NCBI RefSeq assembly: GCF_017812015.1
Contig: NZ_JADQTN010000001.1
Span: 970,501 to 1,034,500, forward strand
Origin: Pontixanthobacter sp. CEM42
GTDB taxonomy: Bacteria > Pseudomonadota > Alphaproteobacteria > Sphingomonadales > Sphingomonadaceae
DNA length: 64,000 nt
Reading direction: 5' to 3'
Of this stretch, positions 27,739-36,139 are shown in pieces (position 1 is the first letter of the stretch; the number at the start of each line of letters is the position of its first letter). Made by a program: the position numbers and the translations under genes. The notes beneath the pieces are model-generated. The model did not search any database and had not been told where the DNA came from. It saw only the letters and a list, made by a program, of their open reading frames with translations.

Positions 27739-28758
27739 ATGAAAATTCGCGTTACACTGCTTGCCGCCGCCGCTCTTGCGATGATGTCGCCTACTGTACC
27801 GGCCGCCTCACAAGATCTCTCATTCGATGCATATCTGCAGCTCATGATGGCCAAAGCCCGTGCCGAGGGTGTGACCGAGCGCACGATAACTCGGATGACA
27901 TCAGGGCTGACACCGAACCAACGGGTTATCCGGCTGGATCGGGGGCAGCCCGGAACACCAACGCGCACAGGCTATCCCGCGCTTGCCCCTTATATTAGCA
28001 CCCACGTAAACCCAACCCGCATACGCCGAGGAAAAGAGATGCACTCCGCAACGCGCGGTTTACATTCCGGCATCGAGCAACGCTTCGGCGTTCCGTCCGA
28101 GATATTGATGGCGATTTGGGGTCACGAAACGAACTACGGCAGCTTTAAAGGCAATTTTGACCTCTCGCGCTCTCTTGCAACGCTAGCTTGGGAAGGGCGC
28201 CGCCGTGATCTCTTTGAGAGTGAATGGATCGCGCTTCTGAAAGTCGCCGACAGAGGCTACTCACGATCACAGCTGGTGGGTAGTTGGGCGGGCGCCTTCG
28301 GCAATCCGCAATTCCTGCCCAGCGTCTATCTGCGCCTGGCGACCGACGGTGATGGCGATGGCCGCGCGGACATCTTCAATAATCGTGCAGACACGCTCGC
28401 CTCGATCGCGCGCTATTTCAACGATTCGGGCTGGAGAACGGGCCAGCCTTGGGGCGTTCGCGCGTCTGTTCCAGCGAATCTCAACCGAACTGCAATCGAA
28501 AACAAGATTATCTCGCCAGTCTGTTCGCGCGTTCATGAGCGTCATAGCCAATGGAAAACAGTCGCAGAATGGCGGAAATTGGGTGTTCAGCCGCAGAAAT
28601 ACCTGGCAGATGACGTCATGGCGTCATTCTTCCAACCCGACGGACCAGGAAAACCTGCATGGCTCTTAACCGCAAATTATAGGGTTATCCTCGAATATAA
28701 CTGCTCGAATTACTACGCAATGAGTGTGGGATTGCTTGCAGATGAGATTGCCAACTGA
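27739..28758 (+). CDS. Lytic murein transglycosylase, MltB-like
   Basis: Cleaves peptidoglycan glycan strands to give anhydro-muropeptides. The 339-residue protein has a signal peptide (MKIRVTLLAAAALAMMSPTV, cleavage near ASQ). The catalytic Glu is residue 130 in LMAIWGHETNYGSFKG. The family strings SLATLAWEGRRRDLFESEW, GSWAGAFGNPQFLPSVY and ADIFNNRADTLASIARYF follow. No lipobox is seen, so it is periplasmic and soluble. The RlpA-like gene downstream overlaps its end; this and the D,D-carboxypeptidase make a small cell-wall cluster. Confidence 0.93.
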   Translation: MKIRVTLLAAAALAMMSPTVPAASQDLSFDAYLQLMMAKARAEGVTERTITRMTSGLTPNQRVIRLDRGQPGTPTRTGYPALAPYISTHVNPTRIRRGKEMHSATRGLHSGIEQRFGVPSEILMAIWGHETNYGSFKGNFDLSRSLATLAWEGRRRDLFESEWIALLKVADRGYSRSQLVGSWAGAFGNPQFLPSVYLRLATDGDGDGRADIFNNRADTLASIARYFNDSGWRTGQPWGVRASVPANLNRTAIENKIISPVCSRVHERHSQWKTVAEWRKLGVQPQKYLADDVMASFFQPDGPGKPAWLLTANYRVILEYNCSNYYAMSVGLLADEIAN

Positions 28759-29941
28759 CGTCCGAACCCGTGCCCTGAAGCGCTTTTGCGTCTTGGGCCT
28801 GACCGTAATGCTGGCGGCCTGTGGCCGATTTAGTGGAGGTGATCTGCCTCCGTTGGCGACGAATGCAGATCGTCCGGTCGTTGCAGCTGCAACCGGCCCG
28901 CAAGACGACTATCCATTGGTTGTTGGTGAGCCATATCAAGTGGACGGTCAGCTCTACACGCCTCTGGACACGATGAATTTCGACGAAGTGGGCTATGCCG
29001 TGCTCGATCGCGATGGCGGCAATTCCGTGTCGATCGCGCACAAAACGCTGCCATTGCCGAGCTATGTCGAGGTGACATCGCTGGAAACTGGCAAGACAAT
29101 TTTGGCAAGAGCCGAGCGTCGCGGACCGATGAGCAACAGCCATGTCGCAGCACTCTCTCCGGGAGCATTGACGCAACTGGGCATCCAAAGCGGCGCTTCA
29201 ATCCGAGTGCGACGGACCAATCCACCCGAATCAGATCGTGCAAAGCTGCGCATGGGGCAGACTGTCGATTCCCGAATGAATACGCCGAAATCGCTCTTGG
29301 CGGTTCTGAAACGGAAATTGCCAGAGACTGGCTCGGCGAATCTGGCCGTTTCCCAACCGAACGCTGCGCCGTCAGTGGTAGCGGCGACTTCGAAAGAATT
29401 GCCGGCAGTAGCTAGCGCGCCTACCCGAACAACGCCCGTCTCCCGTGTAGCATCAACCTCGGTTCCGAAAGCAACGGCTGCGTCTTTTGCTCAGGCCTTC
29501 ACGGAAGAGCGTAAGGCAGTGACAGCATATCCGCTTGCGCCACTATCGCGGACACCGCGCTTCGCTACGTCGGCCGGAACACCAGTAACGGTTCCGCGAG
29601 CTGTCGCGCGAACTCCGGTACGCAGCGCACAGGCTATGACACCAAATCGCCCTGTCGTTGCGCCGCTGGAGACGCGCGTAGCACCGAAACGACCAACACC
29701 TGTCGTGGCCGCTCGATCTGCACCTGCAACTGACGGGGCATTCGTGGTCCAAGCCGCCGCATTTTCCAGCGAGGCAAACGCCAAACGCGCCGCGAACTCG
29801 ATCAACGGCTTTATCCAGAAGTCGGGCAGGTTCTATCGCGTCCGCACCGGCCCGTTCACCAACCGTGGACAGGCAGAGGCAGCGCTCGCAAAGGTCCGCG
29901 CAGCGGGCTATAGCGATGCGCGAGTGTTTACTGCGGGATAG
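28742..29941 (+). CDS. RlpA-like lipoprotein with SPOR domain
   Basis: A 399-residue envelope protein. The N-terminus contains FCVLGLTVMLAACGR, a lipobox ending in Cys. Residues about 60-160 are the RlpA double-psi beta-barrel, recognisable from SIAHKTLPLPSYVEVTSLE and RRGPMSNSHVAALSPGAL. A low-complexity Ala/Pro/Thr/Arg linker follows (about residues 190-320) and the C-terminal 75 residues form a SPOR domain (FVVQAAAFSSEANAKRAANS) that binds denuded glycan at septa. The Asp of the usual N-D-R-G-P motif is replaced (ERRGP), so lytic activity is doubtful. The start could be 28724. Confidence 0.87.
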   Translation: MRLPTDVRTRALKRFCVLGLTVMLAACGRFSGGDLPPLATNADRPVVAAATGPQDDYPLVVGEPYQVDGQLYTPLDTMNFDEVGYAVLDRDGGNSVSIAHKTLPLPSYVEVTSLETGKTILARAERRGPMSNSHVAALSPGALTQLGIQSGASIRVRRTNPPESDRAKLRMGQTVDSRMNTPKSLLAVLKRKLPETGSANLAVSQPNAAPSVVAATSKELPAVASAPTRTTPVSRVASTSVPKATAASFAQAFTEERKAVTAYPLAPLSRTPRFATSAGTPVTVPRAVARTPVRSAQAMTPNRPVVAPLETRVAPKRPTPVVAARSAPATDGAFVVQAAAFSSEANAKRAANSINGFIQKSGRFYRVRTGPFTNRGQAEAALAKVRAAGYSDARVFTAG

Positions 29942-29949
29942 ACTGCCGG

Positions 29950-29968
29950 CTCCCGCCCGGTGCGGGAG
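29950..29968 (+). other. Hairpin covering the ribosome-binding region of the carboxypeptidase gene
   Basis: CTCCCGC (29950-29956) pairs with GCGGGAG (29962-29968) around a five-base loop. The 3' arm contains GGGAG, the likely ribosome-binding site two bases before the ATG at 29971. The structure would hide that site unless opened by ribosomes finishing the upstream gene (stop at 29941). No T-run follows. Confidence 0.5.
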
Positions 29969-29970
29969 TG

Positions 29971-31125
29971 ATGGTGAAACGGTTTCTAGCCAATGTTGCA
30001 GCCTGTGCGGTGCTCGTTTCGACGGCGTCAAGCGCGTGCGAGACCGAAGCTGAAACCATCACATATGATGCGCCCGTCTCACTGCTAGTCGATCTGCAAT
30101 CGGGACAGACTTTACACGCCGATAACGCCGATCGCCGCTTTATTCCCGCCTCTATCACAAAAGTGATGAGTATCTTTGTCGCGTTTGAAATGCTGGAAGC
30201 CGACGATATTCGCAGCGACCAGACGTTTGTGATGAGCGAGAGTGTGGCTGACGATTGGTACCGTACCGGTTCTACTATGTTCCTTGAACCCGGCGAAAAA
30301 GTGTCAGTCGACCTGCTCCTACGCGGAATGGCATCAGTGTCGGCGAATGATGCGAGCGCGGTGCTAGCTGAAGGTGCGGCTGGGTCCATCGACAATTGGG
30401 TCGAACGGATGAATTCAGCCGCGCGTGATCTTGGCATGGCGCAAAGCCATTTCGGTACTCCCAATGGCTGGCCGGACGAGGGGAAGACATTCACCACAGC
30501 CAATGATCTGGCCAAGCTTGCGCGGGCGCTGGTGAGTCGCCACCCTCAGCTCTACGCCCAATATTTCGGCAAAGAGGGCATGCGCCATAATGGTTTCGCC
30601 CAAGCCAATCATGATCCGATTTCCGGCGTTGTGCCCGGAGCAGACGGGATCAAAACGGGCTATACAGGTCAAGCGGGCCACGGCTTTCTCGGAAGTGCCG
30701 AGCGCGATGGAACGCGACTGATAATGGTTTTGGGTGCGGTCACGACTGAGCAGCAACGTGCGCAAATGGCGCGTGATCTGATCAATTGGGGCTTTGACGG
30801 CTTTGATCGGCGAACGTTGTTTGAATCCGGTGCGCAGATAGGCTCGCTGCGCGTGCAAAATGGTGAGCGAAGCAGCATCAAGGTGGAAGTGGCGAACCGG
30901 ATCAATCTGGCAGTACCAACTGGCACAAACGAGCTTGCGTCAATCACCATTCATTACGAAGGACCGTTGCAGGCCCCGATAGTGGCAGGAGAAACCGTGG
31001 CGCATTTGCAGATCGATATTGCCGGATCACCGAGCGCTCGCGTTCCGCTGAGCGCGTCCGAGGATGTTGCCGAAGCAGGCACATTCCAAAGGATCGCCAA
31101 TGCATTTGAGAGTTGGTTCGGATAA
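29971..31125 (+). CDS. D-alanyl-D-alanine carboxypeptidase (PBP5/DacC type)
   Basis: Removes the terminal D-Ala from peptidoglycan stem peptides. The 384-residue protein begins with a signal peptide (VKRFLANVAACAVLVSTASS). All three active-site motifs are present: S61-I-T-K64 in PASITKVMS, S124-A-N126 in ASVSANDASA, and K228-T-G in DGIKTGYTGQAGHGF. A beta-rich C-terminal domain and a terminal amphipathic helix (TFQRIANAFESWFG) allow membrane attachment, as in PBP5. The stop overlaps the tmk start (TAATG). Confidence 0.95.
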   Translation: MVKRFLANVAACAVLVSTASSACETEAETITYDAPVSLLVDLQSGQTLHADNADRRFIPASITKVMSIFVAFEMLEADDIRSDQTFVMSESVADDWYRTGSTMFLEPGEKVSVDLLLRGMASVSANDASAVLAEGAAGSIDNWVERMNSAARDLGMAQSHFGTPNGWPDEGKTFTTANDLAKLARALVSRHPQLYAQYFGKEGMRHNGFAQANHDPISGVVPGADGIKTGYTGQAGHGFLGSAERDGTRLIMVLGAVTTEQQRAQMARDLINWGFDGFDRRTLFESGAQIGSLRVQNGERSSIKVEVANRINLAVPTGTNELASITIHYEGPLQAPIVAGETVAHLQIDIAGSPSARVPLSASEDVAEAGTFQRIANAFESWFG

Positions 31126-31760
31126 TGGTTGGTAAGTTTATCGCATTTGAAGGCGGGGAGGGGACGGGCAAGTCCACACAAGCCCGCCTGCTGGTAGAGT
31201 ATCTGCAAAGCCAGCATATCGCCGCCGCACTCACCCGCGAGCCGGGTGGAACCGAGGGTGCCGAGGCTATTCGCGGTCTTTTGCTTGATCCACCGGGCGA
31301 TGGCTGGGGAGCACGCGCAGAGGCCTTGCTGTTTGCCGCCGCACGGTCAGACCATGTCGAGAAGCTGATCAAACCGCGTATCGCACGGGATGAATGGGTG
31401 ATCTGTGATCGTTACCTAGACTCGAGCAGAGCATACCAAGGCGGGGCAGGGGGCGTAGGTGACGATGCTGTTCTCTCGCTGCACGAAGTAGGCAGCAGCG
31501 GTTTACGGCCTGACCTGACGATATTAATCAACGTCCCGCCAGAAACGGTCGCAGAACGCCTTGCGGAGCGCGACGGCGACACCAGCGACGCAATTGGCGG
31601 GCGTAGCGCCGAATATCACGCTGCTGTCGGTACGACATTCCTTGATTTGGCCAAGGGCGAACCGGAACGATTCCGCGTGATTGACGGTGATGGCACCACC
31701 GCCGACGTACACGAGCGAGTGTTGTCCGTTCTTGAGCCGCTTTTGGGCAAGCAAGCATGA
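31125..31760 (+). CDS. tmk: Thymidylate kinase
   Basis: Phosphorylates dTMP to dTDP. The product is 211 residues from the ATG at 31125, which overlaps the previous stop. The P-loop is FEGGEGTGKSTQARLL, the dTMP-binding DR motif is VICDRYLDSSRAYQGGAGG, and the LID region is NVPPETVAERLAERDGD. The P-loop of the form EGGEGTGKS with Arg-poor LID is usual for bacterial enzymes. It overlaps holB by four bases, an arrangement widespread in bacteria. Confidence 0.97.
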   Translation: MVGKFIAFEGGEGTGKSTQARLLVEYLQSQHIAAALTREPGGTEGAEAIRGLLLDPPGDGWGARAEALLFAAARSDHVEKLIKPRIARDEWVICDRYLDSSRAYQGGAGGVGDDAVLSLHEVGSSGLRPDLTILINVPPETVAERLAERDGDTSDAIGGRSAEYHAAVGTTFLDLAKGEPERFRVIDGDGTTADVHERVLSVLEPLLGKQA

Positions 31761-32719
31761 CAATGCTTGGCCACGAAATACCTTGGCGGCAATGGCGCGA
31801 CGCTTTGGTCGGCGACCGGATGCACCATGCGTGGATGCTCGCAGGAAAGCGTGGGCTGGGAAAAATGCACTTCGCTATGGCCGCGGCGCGCGAGTTAGTT
31901 GCGGAGGAAGGCGTTCCGCAACCTGATGGACAACATCCTGATATCATTGTCCTCGAGCGTCTTCCCAAAGATGACAAAGAAGACAAAAAGCGCGCCGACG
32001 GCAAGCCATACGAAACAAAGCGCAATATCGCGGTCAGCCAGATTCGCGCAATGCAGCAGCGTCTGAATACCCGGCCAACGTTGGGCTCGCGTCGTGCGAT
32101 CATCATCGATCCATCCGATGATTTGGAGAAGGGGGCATCCAATGCTCTTCTCAAAAGCCTCGAAGAACCGCCAATTGGCACATTCTTCCTGTTGGTTACT
32201 CATCAACCCGCGCGCTTGCTGCCTACTATCCGTTCACGCTGTCGGATTGTGCGTTTTCCAACGATTGCAGATGAAGATATGGCTAGGTTGCTTTCCGCAC
32301 AGGCACCGGACACGGAACCAGCCACCCAACAGGCTGCAATTGTCGCAGCCAATGGCTCGCCCGGTGCAGCATTGGATTTTGTCGAGCGTGATCTCGGCCC
32401 GTTGTTCAAACTGATGCAGGATATTATCACGAACGGCGATCCCGATTTCATGCTGCGAGGGCGACTTGCGGATACTATCGGTGCACGGCCCAATCGCGAG
32501 CGTATTCAGGCGACGCTGGACCTCGCACGCTCGGTTGTTTCGGGTGCCGTCGATCAGGCTTCGTCGGCAGACTATCCCGCAATCGTCGAGGCTCATGCCG
32601 AACTGGTCACACTGACCAGCCAAGCGCCAACCTACAATTTTGACGCGGGCTTACTCGTCGCCGAAATTGGCACCTTGCTTGCCTCTGCCGCGCCGAATAG
32701 GGAGCGAGCCAATGTCTGA
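31757..32719 (+). CDS. holB: DNA polymerase III subunit delta'
   Basis: Clamp-loader subunit. The 320 residues show the AAA+ fold with a Walker A-like LAGKRGLGKMHFAMAAARE, RTVRQIR-type segment ISQIRAMQQRLNTRPTLGSR, the sensor stretch ASNALLKSLEEPPIGTFFLL and THQPARLLPTIRSRC with the SRC motif. There is no clear zinc-binding cysteine cluster. Start ATG 31757 overlaps the tmk stop, and the end overlaps metG by eight bases. Confidence 0.95.
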   Translation: MTMLGHEIPWRQWRDALVGDRMHHAWMLAGKRGLGKMHFAMAAARELVAEEGVPQPDGQHPDIIVLERLPKDDKEDKKRADGKPYETKRNIAVSQIRAMQQRLNTRPTLGSRRAIIIDPSDDLEKGASNALLKSLEEPPIGTFFLLVTHQPARLLPTIRSRCRIVRFPTIADEDMARLLSAQAPDTEPATQQAAIVAANGSPGAALDFVERDLGPLFKLMQDIITNGDPDFMLRGRLADTIGARPNRERIQATLDLARSVVSGAVDQASSADYPAIVEAHAELVTLTSQAPTYNFDAGLLVAEIGTLLASAAPNRERANV

Positions 32720-34274
32720 ACCCTATTATATCACCACCGCCATTTCCTATCCGAATGGACGCCCGCACATCGGCCACGCCTATGAGGCGATTGCCGCTGA
32801 CGTCATCGCGCGGTTCCAGCGCGCGCAAGGCCGCGATGTGCGTTTCCAGACCGGAACCGACGAGCATGGGTTGAAAATGGCGCGCAAAGCGGAGGAGCAG
32901 GGTAAGACCGCACGCGAGTTGGCCGACGAAATGTCCGGCTATTTCCAAGAGATGTGCGAGACGTTGAATGTCAGTCATGACCGTTTCATTCGCACTGTCG
33001 AGGATGATCACCACACCGCTAGCCAGGCAATCTGGAAAGCGATGGAGGCCAAAGGCGATCTGTACTTGGACCGCTATGAAGGCTGGTACTCGGTCCGCGA
33101 TGAGGCCTATTACGACGAGAAAGAGTTGATTGAAGGCGAGGGCAATGAGAGGCTTTCGCCGCAAGGCACGCCTGTTGAATGGACGGTCGAAGAAAGCTGG
33201 TTCTTCCGTCTTTCCAAATATCAGGACGCGTTGCTGAAACTGTTCGAAGAAACGCCCGAGTTTCTGCAGCCCGACAGCCGCCGCAACGAAATGATCGCAT
33301 TTGTCGAAGGTGGACTGCGTGATCTATCCATTTCGCGCACCAGCTTCGATTGGGGCGTAAAAGTACCCGGTGCTGATGGGCATGTCATGTATGTTTGGGT
33401 CGATGCGCTGACCAACTATCTGACTGGCCTTGGCTATCCTGATACGCACGGCGATATGGGCAAGTTCTGGCCGGCCGATCTGCATTTGATCGGCAAGGAT
33501 ATTGTCCGGTTCCACACGATCTATTGGCCTGCATTCCTGATGAGCGCGGATTTGCCGCTGCCTAAGCATGTATTCGGGCACGGTTTTCTTCTCAATCGCG
33601 GCGTGAAAGAGTCCAAAACGCTTGGCAATGTGACCGATCCGATTGCGCTGGCCGAGCAATTTGGGGTCGATAATCTACGCTATTTCCTGATGCGTGAAGT
33701 CGCCTTCGGTCAGGACGGCAGCTACTCGCCTGAAGCCATCGTCACACGCTGCAATGCAGAACTCGCAAACAGCTTTGGTAATCTGGCACAGCGAACTTTG
33801 TCCATGATTTTCAAGAATATGGATGGCTCTCTTTCAATTGATTTTGCCTCGTCCACCGCCGATGCCGAGCTCGAAAATCTTGTGAACGCTGCGTGCGCGG
33901 ATTTACAGATCAAGTTTGCGGACCTCGCGTTCAGCGATGGCCTGGATGCATGGATGAAAGGCGTTTTTGCCTGCAATCAGTACGTCGACGATCAAGCGCC
34001 GTGGACATTGCGGAAAACTGATCCCGAGCGGATGAAGGCTGTGTTGCTGACACTGTTCAAGCAAGTTCGCACGCTGGCCATTGCGGTGCGTCCGGTCGTA
34101 CCTGTCGCCAGCGATAAACTGCTCGATCAATTGGGCATTCCCGCCAACGAGCGCGACTATGCCAATCTGACCGATACGGACTGGTTCGATCGCCGTGTGG
34201 CGACTGGCGTGCCATTGAAAAAGCCTGAAGGGGTGTTCCCTCGCCTTGATATGCCAGCAGCGGAGGCCGCCTAG
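32712..34274 (+). CDS. metG: Methionyl-tRNA synthetase
   Basis: The 520-residue class I synthetase starts MSEPYYITTAISYPNGRPHI, with HIGH in HIGHAYEA. The KMSKS loop is the variant KESKT in NRGVKESKTLGNVTDP. The Met pocket VMYVWVDALTNYLTGLGYP and the anticodon domain (WTLRKTDPERM) are present. It lacks the C-terminal EMAP-like tRNA-binding domain, which is usual for the shorter bacterial form. The zinc-knuckle region is reduced (no C-x2-C pair seen). It is translationally coupled to holB before and tatD after. Confidence 0.96.
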   Translation: MSEPYYITTAISYPNGRPHIGHAYEAIAADVIARFQRAQGRDVRFQTGTDEHGLKMARKAEEQGKTARELADEMSGYFQEMCETLNVSHDRFIRTVEDDHHTASQAIWKAMEAKGDLYLDRYEGWYSVRDEAYYDEKELIEGEGNERLSPQGTPVEWTVEESWFFRLSKYQDALLKLFEETPEFLQPDSRRNEMIAFVEGGLRDLSISRTSFDWGVKVPGADGHVMYVWVDALTNYLTGLGYPDTHGDMGKFWPADLHLIGKDIVRFHTIYWPAFLMSADLPLPKHVFGHGFLLNRGVKESKTLGNVTDPIALAEQFGVDNLRYFLMREVAFGQDGSYSPEAIVTRCNAELANSFGNLAQRTLSMIFKNMDGSLSIDFASSTADAELENLVNAACADLQIKFADLAFSDGLDAWMKGVFACNQYVDDQAPWTLRKTDPERMKAVLLTLFKQVRTLAIAVRPVVPVASDKLLDQLGIPANERDYANLTDTDWFDRRVATGVPLKKPEGVFPRLDMPAAEAA

Positions 34275-35050
34275 TGTTGATCGATAGTCATTGCCACCTC
34301 GAATATGACGGTTTGATCGAGGAACAGGGCGAAGTGCTCAAGCGCGCTCGCAGCGCTGGTGTGCAGGGATTTCTCAATATCTCGACTAAGCAAAGCGAAT
34401 GGGACCAAGTTGTTGGCACCGCAGCGCGTGAAAAAGACGTTTGGGCCAGCGTTGGTATCCACCCGCATCATGCAGATGATCACGCCGAGCTGGATATTGA
34501 TGCGTTGCGAACAGCTGTGACGCATCCGCGCGTCATTGCGATCGGTGAAACTGGTCTCGACTATTATTACGATAAGTCGGACCGGAAAATTCAGCAGGAT
34601 CTTTTCCGCCTGCATATCACGGTCGCGCGCGAGACGGGTCTGCCCGTGATTATCCATACACGCGACGCCGAGGATGATACCGCCGCGATCCTGGAAGACG
34701 AGTTGGGGAGGGGGGCCTTCCCGGCCCTGATCCACTGCTTCACGGCGTCATCCGAGTTTGGCCGCAAGGTGCTCGATCTTGGTCTGACAATCTCGCTATC
34801 GGGTATTGTGACTTTCAAGAATGCCAAGGAACTGCAGGAAATCGCAGCAGAATTGCCTGAAGGCCGGATATTGGTCGAAACGGACAGTCCATTCCTTGCG
34901 CCGGTTCCGCATCGCGGAAAGACCTGCGAGCCGGCATTCGTCCGTAACACAGCAGAATTCGTGTCAGAGCTTCGCGGCGTCACTGTTGAAGAGCTCGCGG
35001 CAACCACGACGTCAAACTTCTTCAAGCTATTTTCCAAGGCTGCAGCATGA
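34274..35050 (+). CDS. tatD: TatD family deoxyribonuclease
   Basis: Metal-dependent nuclease of the TatD/YcfH group, linked to DNA repair or turnover. The GTG start at 34274 overlaps the metG stop. The 258 residues contain the metal ligands in IDSHCHLEYDG, GIHPHHADDH, AIGETGLDYYYDKSD, VIIHTRDAEDD, LIHCFTAS and LVETDSPFLAPVPHRGK. All expected motifs are intact. The metG-tatD-MBL order is common in alphaproteobacteria. Confidence 0.95.
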   Translation: MLIDSHCHLEYDGLIEEQGEVLKRARSAGVQGFLNISTKQSEWDQVVGTAAREKDVWASVGIHPHHADDHAELDIDALRTAVTHPRVIAIGETGLDYYYDKSDRKIQQDLFRLHITVARETGLPVIIHTRDAEDDTAAILEDELGRGAFPALIHCFTASSEFGRKVLDLGLTISLSGIVTFKNAKELQEIAAELPEGRILVETDSPFLAPVPHRGKTCEPAFVRNTAEFVSELRGVTVEELAATTTSNFFKLFSKAAA

Positions 35051-35814
35051 AAGTCATTATGCTGGGTTCCGGAACATCAACCGGTGTTCCGCGGATCGGC
35101 GATGATTGGGGCGATTGTGACCCGAACGAGCCAAAGAACCGGCGTACCCGCGTCTCCATCCTCGTAGAGAATGATTCTGGAAGTCGTTTAGTTATCGATA
35201 CTTCCACCGATATGCGGCAGCAGTTTCTAGCCAATAGAATCGACCGCATCGATGGCGTTTTTTGGACTCACGACCATGCAGATCACTGCCACGGGATCGA
35301 TGATCTACGCGTGCTCCGATACGGCCGAAAAGACGCAATACCCGGTTATGGTTCGCCCGAGACCGTCCGGCGATTACGCCAGCGGTTTGACTATGTTTTC
35401 GCTGGCCAGCACGGCTATCCAACCATTGTGAAGCTAGACACGCTAGACCGGATGCGGATGTGCGCCGGCTTTGGCGTCGAATGGTGCCAGATGCCGCATG
35501 GTCCCACGGAATCCACAGCGTTCCGTTTCGACGCTGACGGCAAAAGCATATGCTATGCCACTGATTTTAGCGCTATTACTGACGAGATGGTCGATTTGCT
35601 GGATGGAACCGACATTCTGGTAACGGATTGCCTCAGGCGCGATCCGCATCCTACTCACGCAAATCTTGCGATGGCAATTGAGCTTGGAAGACGTACCAAC
35701 GCCGGAACGACCGTACTGAGCCATCTGGACAAGTCGATGGATTATGCGAGCTTGGTTGCTGAAGTGCCGGAGAATGTGATTGTGGGCTACGATGGGCTCG
35801 AGATTGTCGCTTGA
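35047..35814 (+). CDS. MBL-fold metallohydrolase, PhnP-like
   Basis: A 255-residue metallo-beta-lactamase-fold hydrolase. It opens with MLGSGTSTGVPRIGDDWGDC, a PhnP-type N-terminus. The zinc motif is WTHDHADHCHGIDDL (H-x-H-x-D-H), with later ligands in CQMPHGPTES, ICYATDFSAI and VLSHLDKSMDY. PhnP itself cleaves cyclic phosphodiesters, but the substrate of these tatD-linked copies is not established. It overlaps tatD by four bases and is the last gene of the conserved run. Confidence 0.92.
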   Translation: MKVIMLGSGTSTGVPRIGDDWGDCDPNEPKNRRTRVSILVENDSGSRLVIDTSTDMRQQFLANRIDRIDGVFWTHDHADHCHGIDDLRVLRYGRKDAIPGYGSPETVRRLRQRFDYVFAGQHGYPTIVKLDTLDRMRMCAGFGVEWCQMPHGPTESTAFRFDADGKSICYATDFSAITDEMVDLLDGTDILVTDCLRRDPHPTHANLAMAIELGRRTNAGTTVLSHLDKSMDYASLVAEVPENVIVGYDGLEIVA

Positions 35815-36139
35815 GGGCACTCACGATTAGCCAGAGTGCATGATCTATATTTAACATAATATATATTATCATTCTGACTTGATCGACGAACGATACTCAC
35901 CGATCGAGCCGCCTACCCAAAAATCGAAGTTGCGCGCGTCACTCGGCTCGCTCGGAACCATGCATCAGTTCGCTATCCTGCAGGCCGAGAGAAGCACCAG
36001 CAGCGATCATCGATCCCTAGGTCAAGAGATCGGCCTCAATCTCACGCACAACCATGCTGCCAATTCAGGTTGATTCCTGCCTAATCTAATGTACCAAAGT
36101 GTCTGACCAATCATCATCTTGTTGCGAAAGGCATCTGAT
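35815..36139. other. AT-rich spacer of about 325 bp with a 14-bp palindrome
   Basis: The stretch contains ATAATATATATTAT (35856-35869), a perfect palindrome in an AT-rich run just after the MBL gene. It could be a protein-binding site or a weak boundary. A 64-codon frame at 35879 has no initiation ATG and no family features. No RNA gene was seen. The promoter of the alginate lyase must lie here. Confidence 0.55.

Noticed and set aside
35879-36073. 64-codon frame in the AT-rich spacer
   Set aside because: It starts with TTG, has no ribosome-binding site and no similarity to a known family.
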